64,000 bases of DNA from a bacterium HR10 (GTDB lineage Bacteria > Acidobacteriota > Blastocatellia > HR10), in the NCBI GenBank assembly GCA_002923315.1, contig BEHM01000007.1:18598-82597 (forward strand). The letters are read 5' to 3'. Under the pieces are notes generated by a model, which ran no database searches, was not told the DNA's origin, and saw only the letters and a list, made by a program, of their open reading frames with translations. Positions 38,825 to 49,066 of this stretch are shown here, one piece after another (within the stretch, counting starts at the first letter, position 1; the number at the start of each line of letters is the position of its first letter). Position numbers and translations under genes: made by a program.

Positions 38825-41800
38825 TCAGAACGAGACGCGCAGCCCAAACTGGATATTGCGCGGGATGCCCTGAGCGAAACTCCCAGAACCGATGCCGCGC
38901 CGCTGCCGCTGCGCTTGACCGTTGATATCGGTGGGAGCCCCGCCGAGTTCGCCCGAGATCGTCTCGAAGTTAGCAACGTTGAAGAGATTGAAGATTTCCA
39001 CCATCGGCTCTACCGTGATGTGCTCGTCGTAGAAGGTGAACCTCTTGGCGATGCGCACGTCCGTCGTGATGAACGAATCGTTCATCGGATTGTTCGTCGG
39101 CGCCAACGCCAATGAGGGAACAACTGCCCCCAGACGCCTCAATTGATCCGCCGTGAACAACCCCGCGTTGATCAGTTGTTGCGCCGCCGGCGTGAACTTC
39201 CCTGCCACTTGACTGTTGAACTGCGTGATGAGGCGGTTCAACTCTTCAATACTCCCGACGTCGCGCCCGAACGAGCCGCGGTTCGTTCCGGGCAGGAATT
39301 GCACGCGCCGCCCATCTCCCTCCAGATCAATGGTGAAGATGTCGGTATTCCCGCCAAAGACGGCTGGCAGCGTGAGCGATTCCGGAAAGGCCGTGGCCAC
39401 GCGCCAGATGCTGGAGATCGTCCACCCGCGCGGAAAATCCAAGATGGAGTTGATCACCAGTTGATGCGTCCGATCCCCGGCCGAGATGGCTCCGGTCAGG
39501 ATGCTCCTTGCCCCCGCAGGTCCATTGGCAAAGAGAATGTCATCGTTGTTGACCGGCCGATTCAAGAAATCAATGTCGCCCGCCGTGGCCGTGTAGCGCG
39601 ACAGCGCGTACGAGACGCCCAAGTACAGGTTCTTCACCACGGACGAGAGATTCGTCAGCCGCCCATCGAGCTTGAATTGCAGCGCATTGTATTTGGATTG
39701 CCCAGACGTTTGTGTCTCCCACACATTGGCGAAGGTGGGATCCACGCCCGGGAAAGCGCGGAAGAGCCCGAAATCCGCAATCGTCGCCCCGCGGGCGATC
39801 GCTTCGTCAATCGTATTCACTCCGAAACGCGCGAGCGTCCGCTGGATCTGCACCGCCGCTCGCGCACGATCGAAGGTATCGGCGGCGAACCGCCGATTCG
39901 CATCGCGGGTCATATAGAAATGGAGCCCGCGATTGCGCACGTAGTCGATCGAGAAGACCAACCCGGGTCGGATCTCCCGCTGGATGCCCACATTGAGGTG
40001 GAACGAATAGGGTTGCGAATAACGGTTGGTGAAGAACCCCACCGCGAAGCGATTGGTCAAAAACTGCGGATCTCCGTTGGGATCGAAGCGCACGTTCGAC
40101 CACGCTGCTTGCAGCGCGTCGTGCAATCGTCGCAGCGTCCCGATCACCTCCCGTAAGGGTCGTCCCGCCAGGGACGAATAGTCCCCTGTCGGGAAGCCGC
40201 CAATGTCAATCGGCCGCCCATCCGGCCCAACGAAGGGGGTGAAGAGGTCAAAGTCGATCTCCCCAATGCCCGCCGGGATCAGATCGTTACGCTCAAAGAG
40301 CGTGTTGTTCAGGATGTTGGTGTCATAGAAGATGCCCGCGCCCAGGCGAATCGCCGTCTTCCCGCCCCCAATCGGATCCCACGCGATGCCAACCGTGGGG
40401 CCGAAGTTATTGTCGTCCTGACTCACCCGCAGTCCGGCGGGTCCGAAGAAGCGATCCAACCCGGCCTTCCGCCGCTGCCGATTGATGAACTCATCATCAT
40501 TAACCTGGCCCGACTCCAGATCGTAGCGCACGCCGAAGTTGATCGTGATATTCTTCCCCTCACCGTAAGCCCTGCGCCAGGTGTCGCCCACATACCAGGC
40601 GAACCTGAGGTTGTTCTTCCCCCCGAACGGTCGCCCATTGTTGGCGATTTCGGAGAAGAACCCAAGACCATTAGCGATGGTGACATCGGCCAGCGGGTAT
40701 TCCAGCGGATCGAAGGGATTGCCGCCCCGGGCGATGATCTGCTGCCTCAGATTCTCGTTGAATTCACCAATGATGAGCGGCGCATTGCCGAAGAACGCGG
40801 CAAAGACGTTCATGCGAATCCAGTTGAACTCGACGCCGAACCGCAGTGTATGGTTGCCAAAGACGTAGCTGCCATCCCCCTTGAACTGATCCGACGTTTG
40901 GAATGTCCGCTGCGGAGCCAGCAAATCAGGGCCAATTTCCAGGTCGCCCACGCTGAGGAGGAGAGGTTTGCCGTCAACTTTGAAGAAATTGATGCCGGCC
41001 ACTTCGCTGGCATCAATGTGATTGTCAAAGCTCGTGTGACCGTACCGTCCGGAAAAGGCCCACCGACCGCGGGTTCCATCCACCCCCAGGGCCGTGACAT
41101 TGGTGATGTTCTGATTGCTGAAGGGCGATTGATTCCCGCCGCCGATATCGGCAATCCCTTTATTCCAGTTGTGGCTGAAGCGGGCGAACGCTCGGGTGCT
41201 CGATGTGATATTCCAATCCACCCGCCCCAAGAACATGCGATCATCGAACGGAGCGGCCGCCGGCCCGCGAAACTGCGGGAAGTCGAAACTCGACAGCGAT
41301 CGCGTGTCATCCTGATTGTTCCGCTCGTAGTTCAAGAAGAAGAAGGCCTTGTCCTTGACGAACGGTCCACCGCCCCGGAAGCCGATCTGCTCGCGATCGA
41401 ACTCCGGACTCGGATTCTCAGGATCTCGGGTCGTTCCGGGAAAAGCCGCCACCTCTTCGTCCCGGAAGAAGAAGAAACCGCTGCCATGAAACTCATTGGT
41501 CCCGCTGCGCGTCAGCACATTCACCGCTCCCGAAGACGTCAATGTAGTGGAGGGATCGAACGTGCTCCGGCTCAACTGGAATTCTTGCAGCGCATCCTGC
41601 GAGATATTTTGCGTCGTCGTCCCCACGACTTCATCAGTGATGTCAATGCCGTCCACCTGAATGCGAGTCGTTCGACCCGAGCGCCCGCCGACGCTAATGC
41701 CGCTCAAGCCGTTCTTGGTGGGATCGAACCCACCCGCGTCCACCACTTGAACGCCCGGCTCCAGTTGCGCCAGGTCCAGATAGTTGCGCCCATTGAGCGG

Positions 41801-42259
41801 CAGCTCATCAATCTGTCGGGACGTGATGGCACCTTCAATCCCCGACCGAACCGTGTTGACCTGAACCTCCTCCGCCTCAATGGTGACTTCTTCGGTGGGG
41901 GTCCCGACTTCGAGGTTCAGGTCCCCGACCGCTGTCGTTCCCACGACGACCGTGACTTTGCGAACCCCGGTCTTAAATCCAGGCGCTTCCACTCTCACCT
42001 CGTACTCACCGGGTGGAAGGAACCGCACCGTATAAACACCACCCCGACTGGTCGTGGTGGTGAAGACGCGGCCGGTAGCTACCTGCCTCACAGTCACGGT
42101 CGCATCGGGGATGACCGCCCCGGTGGGATCGGTCACCGTCCCTTCAATGCTGCCGGCAGATTCCTGAGCCCTCGAAGCTACCGGCGCCACCGCGATCAAT
42201 ACACACGCCAGAACTAGCAGCAGTGGTGTCCAGAGAATGCCCTTCCCCTTTTTCCTCAT
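38825..42259 (-). CDS. TonB-dependent receptor, Oar-like, with N-terminal carboxypeptidase regulatory-like domain
   Basis: MRKKGKGILWTPLLLVLACVLIAVAPVASRAQESAGSIEGTVTDPTGAVIPDATVTVRQVATGRVFTTTTSRGGVYTVRFLPPGEYEV...; C-terminal GLRVSF. Confidence 0.9.
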   Translation of the reverse strand: MRKKGKGILWTPLLLVLACVLIAVAPVASRAQESAGSIEGTVTDPTGAVIPDATVTVRQVATGRVFTTTTSRGGVYTVRFLPPGEYEVRVEAPGFKTGVRKVTVVVGTTAVGDLNLEVGTPTEEVTIEAEEVQVNTVRSGIEGAITSRQIDELPLNGRNYLDLAQLEPGVQVVDAGGFDPTKNGLSGISVGGRSGRTTRIQVDGIDITDEVVGTTTQNISQDALQEFQLSRSTFDPSTTLTSSGAVNVLTRSGTNEFHGSGFFFFRDEEVAAFPGTTRDPENPSPEFDREQIGFRGGGPFVKDKAFFFLNYERNNQDDTRSLSSFDFPQFRGPAAAPFDDRMFLGRVDWNITSSTRAFARFSHNWNKGIADIGGGNQSPFSNQNITNVTALGVDGTRGRWAFSGRYGHTSFDNHIDASEVAGINFFKVDGKPLLLSVGDLEIGPDLLAPQRTFQTSDQFKGDGSYVFGNHTLRFGVEFNWIRMNVFAAFFGNAPLIIGEFNENLRQQIIARGGNPFDPLEYPLADVTIANGLGFFSEIANNGRPFGGKNNLRFAWYVGDTWRRAYGEGKNITINFGVRYDLESGQVNDDEFINRQRRKAGLDRFFGPAGLRVSQDDNNFGPTVGIAWDPIGGGKTAIRLGAGIFYDTNILNNTLFERNDLIPAGIGEIDFDLFTPFVGPDGRPIDIGGFPTGDYSSLAGRPLREVIGTLRRLHDALQAAWSNVRFDPNGDPQFLTNRFAVGFFTNRYSQPYSFHLNVGIQREIRPGLVFSIDYVRNRGLHFYMTRDANRRFAADTFDRARAAVQIQRTLARFGVNTIDEAIARGATIADFGLFRAFPGVDPTFANVWETQTSGQSKYNALQFKLDGRLTNLSSVVKNLYLGVSYALSRYTATAGDIDFLNRPVNNDDILFANGPAGARSILTGAISAGDRTHQLVINSILDFPRGWTISSIWRVATAFPESLTLPAVFGGNTDIFTIDLEGDGRRVQFLPGTNRGSFGRDVGSIEELNRLITQFNSQVAGKFTPAAQQLINAGLFTADQLRRLGAVVPSLALAPTNNPMNDSFITTDVRIAKRFTFYDEHITVEPMVEIFNLFNVANFETISGELGGAPTDINGQAQRQRRGIGSGSFAQGIPRNIQFGLRVSF

Positions 42260-42552
42260 ACGTGCCACACCTCCCTGTTTCAACGCTTCAACCCCACAGC
42301 TCAGATGATGCAATTCCCATGCCGCCGCATTCGCCGAAAATCCGACGCTCGATGCCGAAAGCGCGACGCGCGTCGGTCTCCTCCTCCCCCATGACCTCGC
42401 ATCAATTAGCGGGCGAGTGTATGTCCGCTCACACCGCCCCATCCGGCAAACACCCTCTGGAAATGGATCCGAGAGATCGGAAGAACCTTCCAGGATTTCG
42501 GAAAGCACCGGGCCCGCGGTCATCCGCACAGGCTTCGATGGCTGATGGTTGA

Positions 42553-43596
42553 TCACTTGAATGACGTCCCCTTGATCCCATAGCGTTTGAGCTTCGTGTT
42601 GAGAGTGGTCCGTTTCAGACCGAGCAATTCGGCGGCTTTCGTTTGCCGGCCCTGACATTGTCGCAGGGCCGCACACAAAAGCGATTTCTCCAGTCGCTCC
42701 AGCTCTTCCCTCAGGTTGATCCCCGAGGCGGGCAGGGAGCTGCCGTTGACCTTCAAGGGGTCGAGCAGGTGGGCGGGCAGCAGTGAGGGGTCAAGGCAGG
42801 GCGGTCTCGATCGTCGAACCATATCCTCAATGACCGCCTTTAACTCCCCGACATTTCCCGGCCAATCATACCGGCGCAACCAAGCGAGCGTATCCGGTGC
42901 AATGCCCCTCAATTCCTTCCCCAATCGCTGACACACCTCCTTAACGAAGTGCCGGCTCAGCGGCTCGATGTCGGCTCGCCTTTGACGCAACGGAGGAATA
43001 ATCAAAACGTCACGGAGGGTCAGAGCCGTACCCTCCAGTGCCCCTGACATCCCCGAACTCGATGGCGAGGTCGGCGTAGAACCGAGGATCACCCGCACAT
43101 CCGCCGTCTCAAGCAAACCGTCTCCCTGGCGACGAAACTCCTGATACTGAATCAATCGGGCGATCTCGGTCTTCAACAGAGGCGAGAGCGTGGAGATCCC
43201 ACTGATATAAAGCGTCCCGCCCCTAGCCCTTTCAACCAGCCCTCTCTGCACGCGATTGCCCCCGGACGGCAACTCCCGGATCGAACCGAACAACGCGGCT
43301 TCGATTGATCTTTCGGAGAGGGACTCGCAGGAGAAGGCGACGAAAGGCCCGTGACGGCGAGCGCTGCACTCATGAATCAAGCGGGCCACGAACTCCTTCC
43401 CCGCCCCCGGCTCGCCTTCGATCAGGATGGGATGATCATGAGCGGCATGAGCCGCCACCGCCGCGCGCGCCTCGGTCGCCCATCGGCTGACCCCAACGAG
43501 TCGCTCTTCGATCACTTTGGTGATGTCGCTCTCATCGCCGCTCCGGGGCATGGGCCCATGAGCGATAAGAGGACGCTGAACGACCTGCTCTGACAT
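42553..43596 (-). CDS. bEBP/NtrC-like AAA+ regulator with Fis HTH (degenerate)
   Basis: Walker A GEPGAGKE, WPGNVGELKAVIEDM, C-terminal Fis-type HTH (CQGRQTKAAELLGLKRTTLNTKLKRYGI); GAFTGA absent. Confidence 0.8.
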   Translation of the reverse strand: MSEQVVQRPLIAHGPMPRSGDESDITKVIEERLVGVSRWATEARAAVAAHAAHDHPILIEGEPGAGKEFVARLIHECSARRHGPFVAFSCESLSERSIEAALFGSIRELPSGGNRVQRGLVERARGGTLYISGISTLSPLLKTEIARLIQYQEFRRQGDGLLETADVRVILGSTPTSPSSSGMSGALEGTALTLRDVLIIPPLRQRRADIEPLSRHFVKEVCQRLGKELRGIAPDTLAWLRRYDWPGNVGELKAVIEDMVRRSRPPCLDPSLLPAHLLDPLKVNGSSLPASGINLREELERLEKSLLCAALRQCQGRQTKAAELLGLKRTTLNTKLKRYGIKGTSFK

Positions 43597-43675
43597 ACCT
43601 CCTTCCTCCTTTGACGAGACCCATCGGTGACGACGGGACCATGCTCCCCATCTCGCCTCGTCGGAGACCGATTTC

Positions 43676-44311
43676 TTACACTCCGCTCTGGATCACTTCC
43701 TCCTCATTCGCAAAGAGAGACCCGCCGGGTTGGCCGCGCAGCGAGTGACCGGACGCATCTGCCCCTAAGAGCTCGCGCAATTTCATCCGGGCTTTATGCA
43801 ATTGAGACTTGGCCGTCCCGACGGCGATACCTAAAAGGCGAGCGATCTCTTCGTGCTCGTACCCTTCCATATCATGAAGCAGGAAGACCGCGCGATAACC
43901 GGGCGGGAGACGACGAATCGCTCGCTCCAGATCAATCCGGTCAATGATGGAGCCATCCCGCCTTGGCCGCTTCATCGCCTCCGTTTGCGCGATCTCCTCA
44001 CCCTCGTGGAGCTGTTCCTCTTGCTGTCGGCGATGGGTTCTCAGGTACATCAACACTCGGTTCACCGTCAGCCGATAGAGCCAGGTGCTCAAGGCCGCTG
44101 CGCCTTTGAAACTTCCGATCTTGCGATAAAGCTGCAGGAAGACCTCCTGGGTGAGGTCCTCGGCATCTGGCACATTGCCCAACATCCGCAGGCACAGACT
44201 ATAGACCTTCCGCCGATGGCGCCGGTACAGCTCCTCAAACGCGGACATATCCCCCGCCGCCGATGCCTGAGCCAACGCCACATCCGTGAGCGTGTCTGTG
44301 TACGCCGTCAT
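43676..44311 (-). CDS. ECF-type RNA polymerase sigma factor
   Basis: [62 protein letters not shown]...[45 protein letters not shown]. Confidence 0.92.
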   Translation of the reverse strand: MTAYTDTLTDVALAQASAAGDMSAFEELYRRHRRKVYSLCLRMLGNVPDAEDLTQEVFLQLYRKIGSFKGAAALSTWLYRLTVNRVLMYLRTHRRQQEEQLHEGEEIAQTEAMKRPRRDGSIIDRIDLERAIRRLPPGYRAVFLLHDMEGYEHEEIARLLGIAVGTAKSQLHKARMKLRELLGADASGHSLRGQPGGSLFANEEEVIQSGV

Positions 44312-44451
44312 ACCTGGTTCTTTGCCTCCCTCCCGTCCGTCTTGCTCCTCAAGCGGCCCCAGACGTTCATCAGGAAGCGGCCAATGAGCAGCAGCCCGAG
44401 GCTCGCCTGGAAGAAAACGAAGAACAGGAGAATGAGGTCTCTGATCTCCAT
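44308..44451 (-). CDS. small membrane protein
   Basis: [47 protein letters not shown], overlaps the start of the sigma factor gene. Confidence 0.5.
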   Translation of the reverse strand: MEIRDLILLFFVFFQASLGLLLIGRFLMNVWGRLRSKTDGREAKNQV

Positions 44452-44523
44452 AACCTCTCGCTCCTCATGTTGAACTCCGATGAGCAGTATAGGAAGACCA
44501 TTCTGTCCACACGATGAACTCCT

Positions 44524-44763
44524 TCACACTCGCTCCTCGGAATCACCTGAGGGCCAACACTCCGGGACGTCCGGGAAGCAGACGGGCTCTCCCGAGCGTT
44601 CGCTCTCTTGGGCCAGATGGTCCAGCTCATCGGCGGTGAGTTCCTGTCCGTTGATGATGATGAAATCCAGTTTCCTGGCCCATTGTGCCAACCGGCGAAG
44701 AGTGGCCGCCGGCAGGCATTCATGAGCGCACAGCATTGTGCCTGTGAGCGTCATCTTGGCCAT
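44524..44763 (-). CDS. hypothetical protein
   Basis: 79 aa ORF MAKMTLTGTMLCAHECLPAATLRRLAQWARKLDFIIINGQELTADELDHLAQESERSGE in operon-like arrangement. Confidence 0.5.
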   Translation of the reverse strand: MAKMTLTGTMLCAHECLPAATLRRLAQWARKLDFIIINGQELTADELDHLAQESERSGEPVCFPDVPECWPSGDSEERV

Positions 44764-44766
44764 CGT

Positions 44767-45003
44767 TCACCTCCGATTGGGCACTCCAGCCGATCTCAAG
44801 ATCGGCCGGAGACGCCTGTGGCCTTGATCCTGAGATCGAATCAACCATTCGGCGTCAAATTCATGGCCGCACTGCCGGCACCGGACTGTGGGAAGGCATG
44901 GCCCATAGCCCAGGTCACAGCGAAGTCTGAGGTCGAAATTCCGCGTCGAGCAAAAGGGACATTCAAGCGTCACCAACACTCGTTCGATGTCTTCGAGCTT
45001 CAT
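44767..45003 (-). CDS. zinc-ribbon hypothetical protein
   Basis: MKLEDIERVLVTLECPFCSTRNFDLRLRCDLGYGPCLPTVRCRQCGHEFDAEWL (CxxC...CxxC). Confidence 0.6.
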   Translation of the reverse strand: MKLEDIERVLVTLECPFCSTRNFDLRLRCDLGYGPCLPTVRCRQCGHEFDAEWLIRSQDQGHRRLRPILRSAGVPNRR

Positions 45004-45115
45004 ATTGGCTTTCTCCTCCACCGGCCACTATACGCCATGCTGAGGAGAAAGAATATGAACGATGTCACAATCCTCAGACTTCAAGCTCAAAACTCCCATG
45101 AGGGCGTTTTCAGAT

Positions 45116-46897
45116 TCACTTCAACTTGGACAACCACTCGACGATTTGCCTCCGGTCTTCATCCGAAAGCTGCGGAAAGCGGGCGGGCATCGGATCCTTC
45201 AGGCCATACGCGCGCGGATCCAAAAGCAGGTTGAGCAGGTCCTCGGGGCGGCGATGGGGCTTTTCGATGACCCCGATCAATCGCGGGCCGATATTTCCTT
45301 CCCCCTGCGGGCCGTGACAGAACGCGCAGTTCGCCGTGAAGGCGGGGGGTGGGGTGGGGAGCACTGATGCGGCTGTTTCGGTTTGAACGACCTCCTTCAC
45401 CTTCTTGATCTGTTTGGCAGGCAGAGCCGAGGCGGTGGCTGCGACTGCTTCGGGCTTCGTTACTTGGATCGGTTGATCGAGCATGAGCAGCCACTCGGCG
45501 ATGGCTTCTCGATCCTCGGGCGCGAGCTGCTTGAACTTCGGCATAGAGCCAGGTGATGGCTCTCGTTTGTGACCCACCAGATAATCAATCAGGAAGGATT
45601 TACTCAGATGCCGATTCCTGGCCAGCTTCACCAGGGCTGGAGCCATCGCTCCACCCATGGCGTCCGCCCCATGGCAGTTGGCGCAGTTGGCGAAGTAGAT
45701 CTTGAGCACCCGCGAGCCGACAACCGGCGGATTCTTGACGACCGGCGGGTTGACCGGGATCGAACGACCAATCTCCTGAGGGACAAAGGGGGCTTTCATG
45801 AACGCGCGCGCCTCCTCCTCTTGAGCGCGAAGCTTGGCGCTGAACTCAGGATGCGTCGCATCCTGATATTTCGAGAGCGCTCCGAGTGCGACACTGCCTC
45901 CCAACGCCAACGCCAACGCACTGACGGCGATGGGCCGACGCAGCGGATGTCGCTCCGGTCGGCGATCAACGAACGGGAGCAGAAAGAGCAACCCAAAGAG
46001 CACCGCCGGTAGACCCACCGTCGGGATCAGAGCGAGCTTTCCCGGAAAATACTTGAGCAGTTGAAAGAGCGGGAGGAAGTACCAGGGGGGTCGAGCCAGG
46101 TAATCCGATGTCGGGTCGGCCTGCGGCCCCAATCGCGTCGGGAACTTCACCGCCAGGATCAAAAGGACGAGGAAGACGATGAAGATGAAAAGCATGTCCT
46201 TGAAGAGCTGATACGGATAGAACGGTTCGACCTTCGCATCATCCCGATGATGGTACGGTCCGGCTGCGCCCGCCCGCCGAAAGAAGTAGAGGTGAAGCAC
46301 AAGGAGCAGCAGGAGCCCAAGCGGCAGCAAGAGAATATGCGTGACAAAAAACCGCGACAGCGTCAGCGTCGTCAGATCGTGGCCGCCGAGCAAGATGCGC
46401 TGCATCGGTTCGCCGACGACCGGGACTTCACCGGCTATGCTTGTACCCACCTTGGTGCCGAAGTATGCCTCCTGATCCCACGGCAGCAAATAGCCGGTGA
46501 AGGCAAATCCGAGAACGATTAGCAGCATGACAATGCCCACGATCCAGAGTAACTCCCGCCGCTGTTTATACGCGCCGAAGAGGTACGTCTGCACAAGATG
46601 CGCCACCAGAATGATGATCATGGCGCTGGCCCCGTAGGAATGGAGTCCGCGAATGATCCCTCCCATCGGCACGACCTTCTGGATATAGGCAACGCTCGCG
46701 TGCGCGTGGTCGGCCGATGGCACATAGTACATGGTCAGGAAAATCCCCGTGGCCGCCTGAAGCAAAAACAGAAAGACCAAGCCGCTGCCAAACACATAAG
46801 CGAAGCGCGCCCCGCCGCGAATCGGCTCATCCAGGATGGCGCGTGAAATCTTCTTGATGCCTGTCCGCTCATCAATCCAATCGTAAAGACTCGCCAT
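45116..46897 (-). CDS. cytochrome b (b/b6 type) fused to C-terminal diheme cytochrome c
   Basis: N-terminal cytochrome b (GARFAYVFGSGLVFLFLLQAATGIFLTMYYVPSADHAHASV...LRGLHSYGASAMI), C-terminal CANCH and CAFCH. Confidence 0.9.
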   Translation of the reverse strand: MASLYDWIDERTGIKKISRAILDEPIRGGARFAYVFGSGLVFLFLLQAATGIFLTMYYVPSADHAHASVAYIQKVVPMGGIIRGLHSYGASAMIIILVAHLVQTYLFGAYKQRRELLWIVGIVMLLIVLGFAFTGYLLPWDQEAYFGTKVGTSIAGEVPVVGEPMQRILLGGHDLTTLTLSRFFVTHILLLPLGLLLLLVLHLYFFRRAGAAGPYHHRDDAKVEPFYPYQLFKDMLFIFIVFLVLLILAVKFPTRLGPQADPTSDYLARPPWYFLPLFQLLKYFPGKLALIPTVGLPAVLFGLLFLLPFVDRRPERHPLRRPIAVSALALALGGSVALGALSKYQDATHPEFSAKLRAQEEEARAFMKAPFVPQEIGRSIPVNPPVVKNPPVVGSRVLKIYFANCANCHGADAMGGAMAPALVKLARNRHLSKSFLIDYLVGHKREPSPGSMPKFKQLAPEDREAIAEWLLMLDQPIQVTKPEAVAATASALPAKQIKKVKEVVQTETAASVLPTPPPAFTANCAFCHGPQGEGNIGPRLIGVIEKPHRRPEDLLNLLLDPRAYGLKDPMPARFPQLSDEDRRQIVEWLSKLK

Positions 46898-46925
46898 GGT
46901 ACTCTCCTCAAAACTGGTGCGCCCC

Positions 46926-47008
46926 AGGTAGGGTAGACTTTAGTCTGCCGTTGTTCTGTCGACCACAGGTGCGACCGGCCAAAGGCTGGACTAAAGTCCA
47001 TCCTACCT
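46926..47008. repeat. long imperfect inverted repeat between cyt b/c and NDH-2-Rieske genes
   Basis: GGTAGGGTAGACTTTAGTCTGCC ... GGCTGGACTAAAGTCCATCCTACC. Confidence 0.65.
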
Positions 47009-48942
47009 CAGGCGATGACGTGCTTATCCGGCACCCCTTGACGGAAGAACCGGTATCTCACCTGAAGCAGGCCATCCTTCACTCGATACTCCAGCGTATC
47101 CATCCCGCGCGGCGTCGGCCCGCCAAGCTTGCGGCCATCGCGGGCCCAGGCGCTGCCGTGACACGGGCAGATAAACCCGCTGTCCGCCGCATTGATGGTG
47201 CAGCCAAGATGAGGACAGATGGCCGAGTAGACCACCAGATGGTCGCCGTTTTTCACGATCCAGACAAGCTGCTGCGTGTTGAATCGTCCCCAGCCGCCGT
47301 CTTGCGAGATGACGACCGCCTTCTTGACCGGCTCCCCATCGGGGATGTCGTCAACCGGAGTGACGTCGGTCCAATCCTCCTCGATCGAGAACTTCTTGAA
47401 CGCGGGAAAGAGGCTGAATCGGGCCAACAGCACGCCCAAGACTCCCGTGATCGCCGCTCCCATCAAGCCCATCATCAAGCCGAGAAAAGAGCGTCGGGAT
47501 TCTGGAATCGAATGTTCAGCCGGGACGTTCACAACCGGCATTGGCTCCTCCGGTGCCCGTTTGGTCTTGTCGCTCGTCGTCTCTGGCTCAGTTCCACCAT
47601 GTTGATCTGTGCTTCTTGATTGACTCATAACCAGTGCTGCTCCCATTTCCATTGCCCGTGGGATAAGCACGGGCGAGAAGGTTTTTAATTTCACGATGTC
47701 CCTGGGAAAAATGAGATCGAGCGTCCAATCCAAGGCCACGCGAACCTTGCGCTCAAGCTGCGGCAATTTGAACAGGTAGATCGTGCGCCAGAGCCACCAG
47801 GCAAAGAAGCCGGAGAACTTGATCCCATAGAGATTCGCCACGCCCGATCGTCGCCCGAGCGAGGCAAACTGGCCCTTCATGTCATAGACGAAGGCGCGCT
47901 TTTGTCCCCCCATGATCGAGGCGGCAATGTTGTCAGCCACGAGCCGACCCTGCCGGATGGCGTGCTGTGCCGTCGGCGGATAGGTTTTCCCCGAGCGGAG
48001 GTCTGGGACCGCCGCGCAGTCGCCGATGGCCCACACGTTCTCGTAGCCGGGCACCTCCAGGAATTCGTTGGTGAGGATGCGCCCCCGCTGGTCGTGAGCA
48101 CACGGCAGCGTCGCCAGAATCGGGCTGGGCGCTACACCAGCGGTCCAGATGAGGCTGCGCGTGCGAATCCGGCGACCACCACTGAGTGTCACCTCTGTCT
48201 CCGACGCGTCCTCGATCCGCGTGCCGAGCCGAACCTCGATGCCCCGCGCTCGGAGCTTGGCCAGCGCGAACTGGCCGAGGTCTTCGCTGAGTTCCGGGAG
48301 AATGCGTTGTCCGGGGTCCACCAGAACCACCTTGATCCGCTCAGGATCAACATGCCGATAGTGCCTGGCGGCCTCATGGACGAAGTCGTTTAAATCGGCG
48401 ACCAGCTCAACGCCGGCGAACCCCGCCCCGGCGACGACAAAGGTGAGCAAGCCCGCTTGCCCCTCTGGAGGTTCGATCTCCGCCTGCTCCAGCATGTCAA
48501 TGACGTGATTGCGCAGCACGATCGCATCCCCGATGGTCTTGAGCGTCATCGCGTGACGCTCGACATTCTCCAGACCATAGAAGTTCGTGATGCTGCCCAG
48601 AGCAATCAGCAGATGGGTGTACTCGATCGCGTGGCAGTGCTCCCGATCTCGCAAGCCATGAACCGTAACGACCCGTCGGTTCACCAGGTCAATGGATTCA
48701 ATCTCGGCTTCCTGAACATCACAACAGCGAAAGATCGTGCGAATCGGGATCGTGATGTGCCGCGTTTGGATGCTGCCGGACGACACTTCATGCAACATGG
48801 GCGTGAAGACGAAAAAGTTGTCTCGGCTGATGAGCGTGACCTTCACGCCCTCCATGACGGCAGCCATCTTCTCAAGCCGAAGTCCGGCATAGATGCCGCC
48901 GAACCCGCCTCCTAAAATGACGATGTGGACGGTCTCTGCCAT
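47008..48942 (-). CDS. type II NADH dehydrogenase fused to C-terminal Rieske iron-sulfur protein
   Basis: N-terminal VHIVILGGGFGGIYAGLRLEK and AGVELVADLNDFV...ILATLPCAHDQRGRI; C-terminal CPHLGCTINAADSGFICPCHGSAW, single open frame. Confidence 0.88.
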   Translation of the reverse strand: MAETVHIVILGGGFGGIYAGLRLEKMAAVMEGVKVTLISRDNFFVFTPMLHEVSSGSIQTRHITIPIRTIFRCCDVQEAEIESIDLVNRRVVTVHGLRDREHCHAIEYTHLLIALGSITNFYGLENVERHAMTLKTIGDAIVLRNHVIDMLEQAEIEPPEGQAGLLTFVVAGAGFAGVELVADLNDFVHEAARHYRHVDPERIKVVLVDPGQRILPELSEDLGQFALAKLRARGIEVRLGTRIEDASETEVTLSGGRRIRTRSLIWTAGVAPSPILATLPCAHDQRGRILTNEFLEVPGYENVWAIGDCAAVPDLRSGKTYPPTAQHAIRQGRLVADNIAASIMGGQKRAFVYDMKGQFASLGRRSGVANLYGIKFSGFFAWWLWRTIYLFKLPQLERKVRVALDWTLDLIFPRDIVKLKTFSPVLIPRAMEMGAALVMSQSRSTDQHGGTEPETTSDKTKRAPEEPMPVVNVPAEHSIPESRRSFLGLMMGLMGAAITGVLGVLLARFSLFPAFKKFSIEEDWTDVTPVDDIPDGEPVKKAVVISQDGGWGRFNTQQLVWIVKNGDHLVVYSAICPHLGCTINAADSGFICPCHGSAWARDGRKLGGPTPRGMDTLEYRVKDGLLQVRYRFFRQGVPDKHVIA

Positions 48943-49066
48943 CAGCCTCCCTGCTGCTTCGTGCCTCTCCCAAAACTCGGGCGAGGTCGCGCCGGCTTTC
49001 CAGCCTGCCTTCTTCTGGGCTACCGAGCAGACTCGAAAGTCTGCGCTACCGGTTTTGCGTTGACAG

